Shown in pieces: positions 40,544-51,304 of a stretch of 64,000 nucleotides of DNA; the first letter of the stretch is position 1, and every line of letters starts with the position of its first letter. This stretch comes from Prevotella vespertina (lineage in GTDB: Bacteria; Bacteroidota; Bacteroidia; Bacteroidales; Bacteroidaceae). A program made the position numbers and the translations under genes. The notes beneath the pieces were generated by a model. That model was given only the letters and a program-made list of their open reading frames with translations, made no database searches and was not told the origin of the DNA. The DNA is taken from the NCBI RefSeq assembly GCF_009728485.1, contig NZ_VVIQ01000010.1, positions 1 through 64,000 of the forward strand. Direction: 5' to 3'.

Positions 40544-42913
40544 ATGACACAAAACATTGCACTCAACACTTCACGCAACGGCAATAAAGGAATCGTCAGA
40601 ACGATGACTATCGAAGACTACGACAGACTCATTAGAGAGCCGTGGCTAAAGGAACTGATAAACGAAATTCGTACACTACCAGCTGGCGACAAACGGGCTG
40701 ACGCGCTGAAGGCACAACTGCCGTGGCGATGCCCACATTACACCGCCTTCGGGGATAATCACCGTAGGCAAGCAAATCTACTGCCTGAAGCATTCACCTT
40801 TCAGACAACTTTCGATGTAGATGACGCTTCGGTCGTAGAGAAAGCTATCACAGCGGCACGCGAACTTGATAGTAAACCTGGACGTTGGCGCGGCAAGTTA
40901 TTGCATATGGAATATTCAGCCCGCAAGAAACTGCATATTGACTTCCGTCTTCCACTCGGTATGACCGTAGAGGAGGCGCAGCAGGCTTATGGCGAGGCTA
41001 TCGGTGTGCCGTATGACAAATCCTGCATCACACCCGAACGCTTTATTTATGTCACATCCATTGACGACGAAATCTATCGTTCGAAAGAATGGTATCAACC
41101 CCTCGATGATGACGACCGTGAGATGTATGTAGCTGCTTTCCGAGGGCGTGGACTTACGGACGATGGGCGTACGCTTGCCTATCAAATGTCAACGGCAGAA
41201 GCTACACACACACCGAAAGAGGAACGCACGCACACGCAGCCTACGACCTGCACCGAAAAGCAGTTGCGCATCTTCGACCTCAGTCGTGAAGCTGCAGGCT
41301 TAAAGGATGTAGATATCAACCGCATAGGCTCACGCCACACCTCTCTGCAGGCTATCCTCTCCATTGCAGCCAGCCGACTGATGAGCGAGGAAGAACTCTT
41401 GGCAGTGGTGCAGCAGCGCATGCCTGAATATGCTAAGGAGCAGGATTGCCGTCAGCTTATCCACGATTTTTATGCGAAATATCACGACGACTCAAAGATT
41501 TTCAACGCAACCGTTCAACGTATCAATGCCCTTGCTGAGCAGGAGGCAGGTGAAGGTGTCTCTAAACTTGAAACAGCCGTAACGAGTGGCTTAATGGACG
41601 ACCAGACCTTCTCCATACCCACACCGAAGGCAAAGCCCCAATATGTTGCAGACATCGAGAACGCCATCTTACGTCTGCCTGCACTAAAAGCAACCTTGGC
41701 AGGCGTTCCAGAAGGGATGAAGATACCCGTTCTTTGTGCCATCATGCCACTGGCAGCCGCATACGCTGACAGCGTAACGGTGGAATACTGCGACGGAAAG
41801 CGAATGCAGCTGGGACTTATGTCGGTCATCGTCGGTCCGCAAGCATCGGGTAAAAGTGCGTGTAAGGAAGCCCTCGACACATGGCTCGAAAAAATGAACG
41901 AGGGCGACGAAAAGGCACGAAAGCAGGAAGACGAATGGAAGGAGAAACGCCGTAACCGAAAGGCTAACGAGAAGGCTCCCGAAGACCCAAGAGTGATGAT
42001 ACGCAACGTGCCAGTTACCATCTCGTGTTCTACCCTACTGAAACGTATGAAATATGCACAGGGGCACACGCTCTTTTCCTTTGGTGAGGAACTCGACACG
42101 CTACGAAAGACAAATGGTGCAGGCTCGTGGTCGCAGAAGTATGACATCTATCGCCTCGCCTTCGATAATGGTGTATGGGGGCAAGATTACAACTCAGATC
42201 AGGCAGAGAGTGGTGTGGTTCCCGTAGCCTATAATTTCTCTATCCTTGGCACTTACGGTGCCTTCAAAAGATGCTTCAAAAGAGATAATGTTGAAAACGG
42301 ATTGTCATCGCGCATCTTTATCGCAGAAATGCCCGATTCCACTTTTGCCCCTATGCCCCTCTATGGTGAAGAAGTGGAGGGCTTGTCAACTGAAGTTAAT
42401 GCTGCTGTAACAATGTTGCGCGCTAGCCACGGCATTATTGACACCCCCCTATTGCGAGAAGCTATCGGCGAGTGGGTGGAACGGAAAAGAATAGAGGCAA
42501 TGGCTGATGGCGACATCGTCAAAGACACCTATCGTAAGCGTGCAGCCGTCATTGGCTTTCGTTGTGGCGTTATTGCCCGTCTGCTGATGGGTGAAGAGAA
42601 CGAGAAGGTGCTGGAATTTGCCCGCTTGATTGCTGAATATATTTTGGAGAAACAATGTAACTTCTTCGGTGAAGCATTACTCTGTGAATATAAGTCGGCT
42701 GAACAAGAAATGGGAAAATATTCGGCAAACGGATGTATTTTTGACAAACTTCCACCTGTTTTCACCATCAACGACCTGCAAAAAGAAAAGGGTTCTACTG
42801 TGACCAGAAACGTAATCAACAACATCATCTATCGATGGAAGAAGAGTGGATGGATTGAAAAGAAAGAGGAAGGCAAATGGATGAAAACGACCCAAGATAA
42901 ATATAAGGTGTAA
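40544..42913 (+). CDS. VirE N-terminal / primase-helicase-like P-loop protein (module 2)
   Basis: 789 residues, the paralogue of 15668-18088. The VirE/BT4734-type N-domain covers about 1-210 (FQTTFDVDDASVVEKAI; HIDFRLPLGMTVEEAQQAYG). A linker follows, then the P-loop domain with Walker A GPQASGKSACKE at about 432-443, the shared block FSFGEELDTLRKTNGAGSWS, and a C-terminal winged-helix-like end (VINNIIYRWKKSGWIEKKEE). Unlike the module 1 copy it has no translated hairpin element in its N-domain linker. The two proteins are most alike around the P-loop and diverge at the N-terminus. A role in DNA replication or processing is inferred. Confidence 0.82.
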   Translation: MTQNIALNTSRNGNKGIVRTMTIEDYDRLIREPWLKELINEIRTLPAGDKRADALKAQLPWRCPHYTAFGDNHRRQANLLPEAFTFQTTFDVDDASVVEKAITAARELDSKPGRWRGKLLHMEYSARKKLHIDFRLPLGMTVEEAQQAYGEAIGVPYDKSCITPERFIYVTSIDDEIYRSKEWYQPLDDDDREMYVAAFRGRGLTDDGRTLAYQMSTAEATHTPKEERTHTQPTTCTEKQLRIFDLSREAAGLKDVDINRIGSRHTSLQAILSIAASRLMSEEELLAVVQQRMPEYAKEQDCRQLIHDFYAKYHDDSKIFNATVQRINALAEQEAGEGVSKLETAVTSGLMDDQTFSIPTPKAKPQYVADIENAILRLPALKATLAGVPEGMKIPVLCAIMPLAAAYADSVTVEYCDGKRMQLGLMSVIVGPQASGKSACKEALDTWLEKMNEGDEKARKQEDEWKEKRRNRKANEKAPEDPRVMIRNVPVTISCSTLLKRMKYAQGHTLFSFGEELDTLRKTNGAGSWSQKYDIYRLAFDNGVWGQDYNSDQAESGVVPVAYNFSILGTYGAFKRCFKRDNVENGLSSRIFIAEMPDSTFAPMPLYGEEVEGLSTEVNAAVTMLRASHGIIDTPLLREAIGEWVERKRIEAMADGDIVKDTYRKRAAVIGFRCGVIARLLMGEENEKVLEFARLIAEYILEKQCNFFGEALLCEYKSAEQEMGKYSANGCIFDKLPPVFTINDLQKEKGSTVTRNVINNIIYRWKKSGWIEKKEEGKWMKTTQDKYKV

Positions 42914-42976
42914 ACACTTTTAATCGTGTCATGTAATATTTATTATAATCTGTAAACTCTCTATTAGCAATCACAA

Positions 42977-43067
42977 AATCACAATCATAAAATCACAAAA
43001 TCGAAAAACAAAACAAAATCAAAAATCACAATCATAAAATCACAAAATCACAATCATAAAATCACAA
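42977..43067. repeat. AATCACA-type repeats with 22-bp units
   Basis: AATCACAATCATAAAATCAC-AA occurs as two exact adjacent 22-bp units (43024, 43046). A third copy lies at 42977, and AAAATCACA fragments lie between. Confidence 0.75.
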
Positions 43068-43086
43068 ATCAAATTAAGTCAACGCT

Positions 43087-43518
43087 ATGGAAATAAAATT
43101 AATAAGACAATATTACCAGAAGAAATATACTATCGGACGTTTATATGTCAATAATTATTTTTTCTCTGACACCCTCGAACCTCCCTCAAAGCGTCTGTCA
43201 GAAAAGTGTTCATTGAAAACGATTAAGAAAGTGAAAGGCGAGGGTTTTAGAGCTATCCCCACAGGGCGTTATCGCATCCTCATCACTCGTAGCCAACGAT
43301 TCGGAAAATGGTTGCCGCTACTGCTGAATGTGAAGGGATTTGAGGGGATAAGGATTCATGCGGGGAATAAGCCAGAAGATACGAGGGGCTGCATCCTCCT
43401 CGGTTTCAACCGCCGCAAAGGCTATGTGCTGGACTCTACGCAGTGTGTCCAACAGCTGATGCGCAGGATGACGGAGGCTATGGAGAAAGGAGAAAAAGTG
43501 TTTGTGAAAGTGAAGTAG
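43087..43518 (+). CDS. DUF5675 family protein (module 2)
   Basis: 143 residues, paralogous to 15146-15580 over the whole length. Shared text includes YTIGRLYVNNYFFSDTLEPP, AIPTGRYRILITRSQRFGKW, VKGFEGIRIHAGN and TRGCILLGFNRRKG. The His and Cys of the proposed L,D-transpeptidase-like pair are conserved in both copies. It ends the VirE arm. Type D and type A arms follow its stop. The function is unknown. Confidence 0.75.
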   Translation: MEIKLIRQYYQKKYTIGRLYVNNYFFSDTLEPPSKRLSEKCSLKTIKKVKGEGFRAIPTGRYRILITRSQRFGKWLPLLLNVKGFEGIRIHAGNKPEDTRGCILLGFNRRKGYVLDSTQCVQQLMRRMTEAMEKGEKVFVKVK

Positions 43519-43533
43519 CCCCACCCGACCTCT

Positions 43534-43590
43534 ACAGCCTCACCCCCAACCCCTCTCCGAGTGGAGAGGGGAGTGATTAGTGAGATACCC
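43534..43590. repeat. Type A element after module 2
   Basis: CCAACCCCTCTCCGAGTGGA is followed by GAGGGGAGTGATTAGTGAGATACCCC, matching the type A flank inverted. It marks the right edge of module 2. Confidence 0.7.
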
Positions 43591-43798
43591 CACCAGTGTT
43601 GCTGTCATTCTGTCGTTTACATCTGTCATTCTGTCATTTTGTTTTCATAGGCACATCATTTGAGATAATGGGTTACAGAATTAGCAAAAAAAGTAAGAAA
43701 TAATCGGGAGGCTGATGATGAATAATTAGGTGATTGAAAAACGTCTGGTTAGAAATGATTAGAGGAACGATAAGAAAATAAGAAAGGAGATTTGAAGA

Positions 43799-46387
43799 AT
43801 GACATTTGATAAATTTACAATTAAAGCGCAAGAGGCTGTTCAGAGTGCGATAAATATTGCACAGAGAAATGGGCAGCAAACCATTGAGCCAGTGCATATT
43901 TTGGCTGGTGTGATGGAAAAGGGAAAGGACGTGATTAATTACGTCTTCCAGAAATTAGGTGTGAACGCACAAGCTGTGGAGAGTGCCATTCAGAATGAGA
44001 TGAGCCACTTACCGAAAGTATCTGGTGGTGAACCTTATCTCTCTTCTGAAACCAATCAGGTAATGCAACGCACGATGGATATTTCGCAGAAAATGGGCGA
44101 TGAGTTTGTAAGCATTGAACCGATGTTGCTCGCTCTGTTGGCTGTAAATTCCACCGCAAGTCGGATATTGAAAGATGCGGGTTGCACAGAGAAAGAAATG
44201 ACAGCTGCAATTAATGATCTTAGACAAGGACAGAAGGTGCAGTCGCAAAGTGGTGACGAGAACTATCAATCATTACAGAAATATGCTCGCAACCTTATAG
44301 AAGATGCACGTGCTGGCAAGCTCGACCCAGTGATTGGTCGTGATGAGGAGATTCGAAGAGTATTGCAGATTCTGTCTCGTCGTACAAAGAATAACCCTAT
44401 CCTCATTGGTGAGCCAGGTACTGGTAAGACCGCTATTGTTGAAGGTTTGGCAGAGCGAATCGTTCGTGGTGATGTGCCAGAAAACTTGAAAGATAAGCAA
44501 CTCTATTCATTGGATATGGGTGCGATGTTGGCTGGTGCTAAGTATAAAGGTGAGTTCGAGGAGCGATTGAAGAGTGTGGTTAAGGAAGTGATGCAGGCTG
44601 ATGGTAATATCATCCTCTTCATCGATGAAATTCACACATTGGTCGGTGCTGGTGGTGGCGAAGGTGCTATGGATGCAGCTAACATTTTGAAGCCAGCTTT
44701 GGCACGTGGCGAGTTGAGAGCTATCGGTGCAACAACCCTGAATGAATATCAGAAATATTTTGAGAAAGATAAGGCACTTGAGCGTCGTTTCCAAACAGTT
44801 ATGGTGGATGAGCCAGACGAATTGGACGCCATCTCTATCCTTCGTGGATTGAAGGAGCGTTATGAGAACCATCACAAGGTTCGTATTCAAGACGATGCTT
44901 GTATAGCAGCTGTAAAACTTTCTGAGCGTTATATATCAGATCGTTTCTTACCTGATAAGGCTATCGACTTGATGGATGAGGCAGCAGCAAAACTACGTAT
45001 GGAGCGTGATTCTGTTCCAGAGGAGTTGGATGAGATTACTCGTCGTTTGAAACAACTGGAGATTGAGCGTGAGGCGATTAAACGGGAAGACGATAAGGAA
45101 AAGATTGCACAACTCGACAAGGAGATTGCCGAACTCAAAGAGCAGGAACATAGTTTCCGTGCTAAGTGGGAAGGCGAGCGTGGATTGGTGAATAAGATTC
45201 AACAAGACAAGCAAGAGATTGAGCAGCTCAAGTATGAGGCTGATCGTGCCGAGCGTGAGGGCAATTACGAGCGTGTTGCAGAGATTCGTTACTCTCGTTT
45301 GAAACAACTGGAGGATGATATCAAGAATATTCAACAGCAGTTGCAAGCAACACAAGGCGGTGAGGCGATGGTGCGTGAGGAAGTTACTGCGGATGATATA
45401 GCTGAGGTGGTAAGTCGCTGGACGGGTATTCCTGTCACCCGAATGTTACAGAGTGAGAAGGATAAACTACTCCACTTGGAGGATGAGTTGCACAAGCGTG
45501 TCATCGGTCAAGACGAGGCAATTACCGCCGTTGCAGACGCAGTTCGTCGTTCACGTGCAGGTTTGCAAGACCCAAAGAAACCTATTGCTTCCTTCATCTT
45601 CTTAGGTACAACAGGTACAGGTAAGACGGAGTTGGCAAAGGCATTGGCTGATTATCTCTTCAATGACGAGTCAATGATGACGCGAATTGATATGAGTGAG
45701 TATCAAGAGAAGTTCAGTGTAACACGCCTCATCGGTGCGCCTCCGGGGTACGTTGGTTATGACGAGGGTGGTCAGTTGACTGAGGCTGTACGCCGCAAAC
45801 CTTACTCAGTGGTTCTCTTTGATGAGATTGAGAAGGCACATCCAGACGTATTCAATATTCTTTTACAGGTATTGGACGATGGTCGATTGACAGATAATAA
45901 GGGTCGCACGGTGAACTTCAAGAATACGATTATCATCATGACGTCTAACCTCGGTTCGCAATATATCCAACAGCAGTTTGAACATCTTAACGATACAAAT
46001 CGTGAGGAAGTAATCGACAAGGCAAAAGTTGCGGTAATGGATATGTTGAAGAAGACGATACGTCCAGAGTTCCTCAATCGTATTGACGAGACAATTATGT
46101 TCTTGCCATTGACAAAGGAGCAGATTGGTGGTGTTGTTCGTTTGCAACTCGAAAGAGTTAAGGAAATGTTGGAACCACAAGGTATCAATCTCGAATGGAC
46201 CGACCCAGCCATCAACTATCTTTCAGATGTTGGCTACGATCCAGAGTTTGGTGCACGACCCGTAAAGCGTGCTATCCAACGTTATGTATTGAACGACCTC
46301 AGTAAGTCATTGCTTGCAGGTACTGTCAATCGTGACAAACCAGTAGTCATTGATTGCTTTGGCGAGGGCTTAGTATTTAGAAACTAA
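43799..46387 (+). CDS. clpB: ClpB disaggregase chaperone
   Basis: 862 residues, the standard length. In order: Clp N-domain repeats ([20 protein letters not shown]), NBD1 with Walker [14 protein letters not shown] (about 201) and [12 protein letters not shown], the ClpB-specific middle coiled coil (about 400-520), and NBD2 with [14 protein letters not shown] (about 604) and [13 protein letters not shown]. ClpB works with DnaK to resolubilise aggregates after heat stress. The start has a strong Shine-Dalgarno (AAGGAG, 43784-43789), unusual in this window. No sigma-32-type sequence is expected in Bacteroidota and none was seen. Confidence 0.98.
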   Translation: MTFDKFTIKAQEAVQSAINIAQRNGQQTIEPVHILAGVMEKGKDVINYVFQKLGVNAQAVESAIQNEMSHLPKVSGGEPYLSSETNQVMQRTMDISQKMGDEFVSIEPMLLALLAVNSTASRILKDAGCTEKEMTAAINDLRQGQKVQSQSGDENYQSLQKYARNLIEDARAGKLDPVIGRDEEIRRVLQILSRRTKNNPILIGEPGTGKTAIVEGLAERIVRGDVPENLKDKQLYSLDMGAMLAGAKYKGEFEERLKSVVKEVMQADGNIILFIDEIHTLVGAGGGEGAMDAANILKPALARGELRAIGATTLNEYQKYFEKDKALERRFQTVMVDEPDELDAISILRGLKERYENHHKVRIQDDACIAAVKLSERYISDRFLPDKAIDLMDEAAAKLRMERDSVPEELDEITRRLKQLEIEREAIKREDDKEKIAQLDKEIAELKEQEHSFRAKWEGERGLVNKIQQDKQEIEQLKYEADRAEREGNYERVAEIRYSRLKQLEDDIKNIQQQLQATQGGEAMVREEVTADDIAEVVSRWTGIPVTRMLQSEKDKLLHLEDELHKRVIGQDEAITAVADAVRRSRAGLQDPKKPIASFIFLGTTGTGKTELAKALADYLFNDESMMTRIDMSEYQEKFSVTRLIGAPPGYVGYDEGGQLTEAVRRKPYSVVLFDEIEKAHPDVFNILLQVLDDGRLTDNKGRTVNFKNTIIIMTSNLGSQYIQQQFEHLNDTNREEVIDKAKVAVMDMLKKTIRPEFLNRIDETIMFLPLTKEQIGGVVRLQLERVKEMLEPQGINLEWTDPAINYLSDVGYDPEFGARPVKRAIQRYVLNDLSKSLLAGTVNRDKPVVIDCFGEGLVFRN

Positions 46388-46410
46388 TATTAAGGAGTGT
46401 GACTTATATG

Positions 46411-46450
46411 AAAAGAGCCTCCTTCGGAAAGGGTGGAGGCTCTTCTTTTA
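46411..46450. terminator. Bidirectional terminator between clpB and rlmD
   Basis: AAGAGCCTCC pairs with GGAGGCTCTT, with A/T-rich tails on both sides. The two genes converge here. Confidence 0.88.
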
Positions 46451-46462
46451 TTCAATCGGTAA

Positions 46463-47887
46463 TTATCGCTTTTCTAATAGAACCACATTTTCAACGTGTG
46501 GCGTGTGTGGGAACATATCAACGGGTTGAACGGCGGCTACCTTATAATCTGCATCAAGCAAAGCTAAATCTCGTGCTTGTGTTGCTGGGTTACAACTAAC
46601 GTAAACAATTCGTTTAGGACTTGCCCCAAGGATGACGTTAACAACGTCAGGATGCATACCAGCACGTGGTGGGTCTGTGATGATAACATCAGGGCGACCA
46701 TGCTTTTGGATAAACTCTTCGGTGAGAATATCTTTCATATCGCCAGCATAGAAGAGCGTATTATCAATGTTATTGACGTTGGAATTGACCTTTGCATCTT
46801 CAATCGCTTCGGGAACATACTCGATACCAATCACCTTACGAGCTTTCTTAGCAACGAAGTTGGCGATTGTTCCCGTTCCTGTGTAGAGATCGTAAACAAG
46901 CTCATCTCCCGTAAGATTGGCAAATTCTCTAGCAACAGAATAAAGATGATAAGCCTGTTCGGTGTTCGTTTGATAGAAACTCTTTGGACCTACCTTGAAC
47001 TTCAGGTCTTCCATCGTTTCAAAGATATGGTCATTACCTTTATAAAGCGTTAGTTCTAAGTCGTTAAACGTATCGTTTCCCTTCTGATTATCGACATAAA
47101 AAAGAGAGGTTATTTGTGGAAAATTCTCAGCAATATGCTGCATGAGAGCCTTTGCTCGCTCGTCATCTCCCTCTTCATCGTAATGGAATTGTACGAGCAA
47201 CATCCACTCACCCGTATTAGAGTTACGAAGCATGAGGTCACGTAATAAACCATGTTGAGCGCGGATGTCATAGAATGTCATTCCCGTTTCTAAAGCATAG
47301 TCACGAATATCATTGCGTATCTCGTTACAAAGATTATCCATGAGCCAGCACTTCTCAATAGGGTAAATCTTATCGAAGCTGCCCGTTATATGGAATCCAA
47401 TGGCACCACCTGATAGCCCGACACCTTCAGGTAACGCAGCTAATTCTTCGGCGGTGTACCATCGTTTATTGGCACAACCAAACTCTAGCTTATTGCGGTA
47501 TTCCTTTGTGTGGACAGAACCCATGATAGGTCGGAACTCAGGAAGCTCAACCTTTCCAATGCGGCTCAGTTGATCATAAACCTGCTGCTGCTTTGCCTTT
47601 AATTGTTCGCTGTAAGGTAAGTTCTGCCATTTACATCCGCCACAGATACCAAAGTGTTCGCACATAGGTTCTTCACGCACATTGCTCTTGCTGATAAATC
47701 GAATGACGGTAGCCTCGCAATAACTACGTTTCTTCTTTCGAACTTGCAAGTCGACGATGTCACCAGGAACAACAAATGGAACAAAGACAACCTTGTCTTC
47801 AACGTGTGCAACACACTTTCCTTCGGCAGCAACTGCCTCTATAGTGACATTCTCAAATATAGGAAATGGCTTTCTCTTTCTACTCAT
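46463..47887 (-). CDS. rlmD: 23S rRNA m5U methyltransferase (RlmD/RumA family)
   Basis: 474 residues from the ATG at 47887 (MSRKRKPFPIFENVTIEAVA). The open frame starts 8 codons earlier, but that lies inside the promoter. A TRAM-like domain is followed by the FeS-cluster motif CEHFGICGGCKWQNL, a Rossmann methyltransferase core (YDLYTGTGTIANFVAKKA; DPPRAG) and the nucleophile motif VSCNPATQARDL. It uses SAM to methylate uridine at C5 in 23S rRNA. Bacteroidota often have several paralogues, so the exact target (U1939 or U747) is not certain. Confidence 0.9.
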   Translation of the reverse strand: MSRKRKPFPIFENVTIEAVAAEGKCVAHVEDKVVFVPFVVPGDIVDLQVRKKKRSYCEATVIRFISKSNVREEPMCEHFGICGGCKWQNLPYSEQLKAKQQQVYDQLSRIGKVELPEFRPIMGSVHTKEYRNKLEFGCANKRWYTAEELAALPEGVGLSGGAIGFHITGSFDKIYPIEKCWLMDNLCNEIRNDIRDYALETGMTFYDIRAQHGLLRDLMLRNSNTGEWMLLVQFHYDEEGDDERAKALMQHIAENFPQITSLFYVDNQKGNDTFNDLELTLYKGNDHIFETMEDLKFKVGPKSFYQTNTEQAYHLYSVAREFANLTGDELVYDLYTGTGTIANFVAKKARKVIGIEYVPEAIEDAKVNSNVNNIDNTLFYAGDMKDILTEEFIQKHGRPDVIITDPPRAGMHPDVVNVILGASPKRIVYVSCNPATQARDLALLDADYKVAAVQPVDMFPHTPHVENVVLLEKR

Positions 47888-47908
47888 AAATTGTTTTGTA
47901 TTTGGCTG

Positions 47909-47916
47909 CAAAGTTA
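47909..47916 (-). promoter_or_regulatory. -7 box TAACTTTG of rlmD
   Basis: Minus-strand consensus 22 bp before the ATG at 47887. It rules out the longer frame start at 47911. Confidence 0.65.
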
Positions 47917-48019
47917 CTAAAAAAATCTAGTATGCGTCGTTGTGCCTATCTTTATTGTGTATGTGTGTTCGCTAACAAGATGAAAATGTAAGGTAGAGAT
48001 TACATTATTCATTGAAAAG

Positions 48020-48051
48020 TTTGTCACTTTACCTAATTATTGGTATATTTG
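48020..48051 (+). promoter_or_regulatory. Promoter of ppdK
   Basis: TTTG (48020-48023), 20-bp spacer, TATATTTG (48044-48051), with a leader of about 37 nt. Confidence 0.7.
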
Positions 48052-48093
48052 CACGTAGAGATAAATAACTAAAATACATTATCAATTATAATT

Positions 48094-50817
48094 ATGAGCG
48101 AAAAAAGAGTTTATACCTTCGGTAATGGTAAGGCAGAAGGTAAGGCTGATATGAGAAATCTCCTCGGTGGTAAGGGAGCTAATCTAGCAGAAATGAATCT
48201 TATCGGTGTTCCTGTTCCTCCAGGTTTCACCATTACTACCGATGTATGTAACGAGTATTTTGAGAAGGGTAAAGAGACTGTTGTTGGCTTATTGAAATCA
48301 GAGGTTGAGAATAGCGTTAAGCATGTAGAATCTTTGATGAACTCAAAGTTTGGTGACCCTTCTAATCCTCTTCTTATGAGTGTACGCTCTGGTGCACGTG
48401 CGTCAATGCCAGGTATGATGGATACAATCCTCAACCTTGGTTTGAACGATGTTGTTGTAGAGGGATTGGCAAAGAAGACAGGCAATGAGCGTTTTGCCTA
48501 CGATAGCTATCGTCGCTTCGTACAGATGTATGGTGATGTCGTATTGGGCATGAAACCAGTAAATAAGGAAGATATTGACCCCTTTGAGGCTATTATACAG
48601 CAAGTAAAGGCACAGCGTGGTATCAAACTCGATAACGAAATGACGGTTGAAGAGTTGAAGCAACTGGTGACTTTATTTAAGAATGCTATTAAAGAGCAAA
48701 CAGGTCGGAACTTCCCTGACGATCCAATGGAGCAGCTGTGGGGTGCAGTATGCGCCGTATTTGATTCTTGGATGAATGAGCGTGCTATTCTTTATCGTAA
48801 GATGGAGGGCATTCCACAAGAATGGGGCACAGCCGTTACAGTTATGGCAATGGTCTTTGGAAACATGGGTGAAACATCAGCAACAGGTGTTTGCTTCTCT
48901 CGTGATGCTGCAACTGGTGAGAATTGTTTCAATGGTGAGTATCTTATCAATGCACAGGGCGAAGATGTTGTAGCAGGTATTCGTACACCACAACAGATTA
49001 CAAAGGAAGGTTCATTGCGTTGGGCAGAGCAGCAGAATATTGACGAAGAAACCCGTCGCAAGAAGTTCCCTTCAATGGAAGAAGCTATGCCTGAGTTATA
49101 CGCCCAGTTGTATGCTCTTCAAGATAAGTTGGAGAAGCATTACCACGATATGCAGGATATGGAGTTCACCGTACAAGAGGGTAAGCTCTGGTTCTTACAA
49201 ACTCGTAATGGTAAGCGCACAGGTACTGCAATGGTGAAGATAGCTATGGACTTGCTTCACGAAGGTGAGATTGATGAAAAGACAGCTCTTTTGCGTTGTG
49301 AACCAAATAAACTTGATGAACTTCTCCACCCAGTATTCGATAAGGAAGCACGCGCTCAAGCACATATATTGACACGTGGCTTGCCAGCTTCACCAGGTGC
49401 TGCTTGCGGTCAGGTAGTATTCTTTGCTGATGATGCAACAAAGTGGCATGAGGATGGTCACCAGGTAATTATGGTGCGTATTGAGACATCTCCAGAGGAT
49501 CTCGCAGGTATGTCAGCAGCAGAAGGTATCTTGACAGCTCGTGGCGGTATGACTTCACACGCAGCAGTTGTTGCTCGTGGTATGGGTAAGTGCTGTGTCA
49601 GTGGTGCAGGTGCAATTATGGTTGATTACAAGGCTCGTACTGTTGAGATTGATGGAACAATCATTCGTGAAGGTGATTACATCTCATTAAATGGTTCTAC
49701 TGGTGAGGTTTATGCAGGTGAAGTGAAGACACGCCCAGCAGAGGTAACTGGCGACTTTGCCGAGTTAATGAATCTCTGTAAGAAGTATAGTAAATTGGTT
49801 GTACGCACCAATGCTGATACTCCACACGATGCAGAGGTTGCAAGCAACTTTGGTGCTGTTGGTATCGGTCTTTGTCGTACAGAGCACATGTTCTTCGAGA
49901 ATGAGAAGATAAAGGCTATGCGTGAGATGATCCTCGCTGATAGCACAGAGGATCGTGAGAAGGCTCTCGATAAACTATTGCCTTATCAGAAACAAGACTT
50001 CTATGGTATCTTGAAGTGTATGGATGGTATGCCAGTAAACATTCGTTTGCTTGACCCACCATTGCACGAGTTCGTTCCTCATGATTTAAAGGGTCAAGAG
50101 ATTATGGCTCAAGAGATGGGTGTAAGCGTTCAGTTCATCCAGAGCCGTGTAAGTTCTCTGTCAGAGCATAACCCAATGTTAGGACTACGTGGTTGTCGTT
50201 TGGGCAATACATTCCCAGAGATTACAGCCATGCAGACAAAGGCTATCCTCGGTGCTGCTATCCAGTTGAAGAAGGAAGGCTTTAACCCAATGCCAGAGAT
50301 TATGGTTCCATTGGTTGGTATCGTAAATGAGCTTGATATACAGGAGCACATCATTCGTAAGACTGCTGATAAGCTCTTCAAGAAAGAAGGCGTAGAGGTT
50401 CCATTCAAGGTGGGTACGATGATTGAGATTCCTCGTGCTGCTCTAACTGCCGACCTCATCGCACAAAAGGCTGAGTACTTCAGCTTCGGAACAAACGACT
50501 TAACACAGATGACTTTCGGTTATAGCCGCGACGACATTGCTAGCTTCTTGCCAAGCTACTTGGAAAAGAAGATTCTTGATGTTGACCCATTCCAGGTTCT
50601 CGATCAGAAGGGTGTTGGTCAGTTGATTCAAATGGCTGTTGAGAAGGGACGTAAGACACGCAAGAACCTCAAGTGTGGTATCTGTGGTGAGCATGGTGGT
50701 GAGCCAAGTTCTGTCAAGTTCTGCCATCATGTAGGGCTCAATTACGTTAGCTGTTCTCCATTCCGTGTGCCAATCGCAAGACTCGCAGCGGCACAAGCAG
50801 CGGTGGAAGAGATGTAG
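48094..50817 (+). CDS. ppdK: Pyruvate, phosphate dikinase
   Basis: 907 residues. The N-terminal ATP-grasp part starts with VYTFGNGKAEGKADMRNLLGG, a PPDK hallmark. The swivelling phosphohistidine domain carries TARGGMTSHAAVVARGMG with the catalytic His at about 489. The C-terminal PEP-binding TIM barrel holds GLCRTEHMFF and CGICGEHGGEPSSVKF. It interconverts pyruvate + ATP + Pi and PEP + AMP + PPi in the cytosol. In anaerobic Bacteroidota it links with pyruvate:ferredoxin oxidoreductase, also encoded in this window. It has its own promoter and a strong terminator. Confidence 0.98.
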   Translation: MSEKRVYTFGNGKAEGKADMRNLLGGKGANLAEMNLIGVPVPPGFTITTDVCNEYFEKGKETVVGLLKSEVENSVKHVESLMNSKFGDPSNPLLMSVRSGARASMPGMMDTILNLGLNDVVVEGLAKKTGNERFAYDSYRRFVQMYGDVVLGMKPVNKEDIDPFEAIIQQVKAQRGIKLDNEMTVEELKQLVTLFKNAIKEQTGRNFPDDPMEQLWGAVCAVFDSWMNERAILYRKMEGIPQEWGTAVTVMAMVFGNMGETSATGVCFSRDAATGENCFNGEYLINAQGEDVVAGIRTPQQITKEGSLRWAEQQNIDEETRRKKFPSMEEAMPELYAQLYALQDKLEKHYHDMQDMEFTVQEGKLWFLQTRNGKRTGTAMVKIAMDLLHEGEIDEKTALLRCEPNKLDELLHPVFDKEARAQAHILTRGLPASPGAACGQVVFFADDATKWHEDGHQVIMVRIETSPEDLAGMSAAEGILTARGGMTSHAAVVARGMGKCCVSGAGAIMVDYKARTVEIDGTIIREGDYISLNGSTGEVYAGEVKTRPAEVTGDFAELMNLCKKYSKLVVRTNADTPHDAEVASNFGAVGIGLCRTEHMFFENEKIKAMREMILADSTEDREKALDKLLPYQKQDFYGILKCMDGMPVNIRLLDPPLHEFVPHDLKGQEIMAQEMGVSVQFIQSRVSSLSEHNPMLGLRGCRLGNTFPEITAMQTKAILGAAIQLKKEGFNPMPEIMVPLVGIVNELDIQEHIIRKTADKLFKKEGVEVPFKVGTMIEIPRAALTADLIAQKAEYFSFGTNDLTQMTFGYSRDDIASFLPSYLEKKILDVDPFQVLDQKGVGQLIQMAVEKGRKTRKNLKCGICGEHGGEPSSVKFCHHVGLNYVSCSPFRVPIARLAAAQAAVEEM

Positions 50818-50842
50818 TAATTTCTTAGAAATAAATCTTATT

Positions 50843-50887
50843 AGGCGGCATACCAATGTATTTACAAAGGTATTCCGCCTATTTTTT
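50843..50887 (+). terminator. Terminator of ppdK
   Basis: AGGCGGCATACC pairs with GGTATTCCGCCT (one bulge) and is followed by ATTTTTT. Confidence 0.9.
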
Positions 50888-51304
50888 AAGGGAGTGTATC
50901 AATATAAGAGAGCTTCTTATCGTGTTAAATAAAAACGAGACTCCAATTCGTTTAAATAAATATCAACAACTACGAATTAAATGATCAACATAAGAGAGTG
51001 TATCGTAGAACTTAACCTGTGCGAAACACTCTCTTTCTATTTGTCTAATCCAACGCCATGATTAATGAGCTTATCACGTTGTCATAAGCTCGGTATATTC
51101 AATAAAGGTTCAGTATCTATCTTTCCAGCACAGAAACACCATTTGCGTTTAATTATCCAGTAGACTTACACAAAGAGTGTCTATGGATTCTGCTAATATA
51201 ATAAGGAGGAATCTCGTCAAACTAAGAAGCATCATCAACTGACAATACAAGTCCTGTCGCATAGATAGTATATATCCTGTCATACTCTAAGTTAGAGTAC
51301 GATA

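Larger units (their letters stand above)
35306..43518. other. Accessory module 2 (HU-smalltalk / cargo-VirE-DUF5675)
   Basis: Minus arm: HU-like and smalltalk. Plus arm: 426-aa and 172-aa cargo, DUF3127, 133-aa protein, VirE-like, DUF5675. A 44-bp A/T palindrome lies between the arms. The module lies between infC and clpB in inverted orientation relative to module 1. Confidence 0.75.

Noticed and set aside
41515..42147. 210-codon open frame opposite the VirE-like gene
   Set aside because: Antisense shadow of a conserved P-loop domain.
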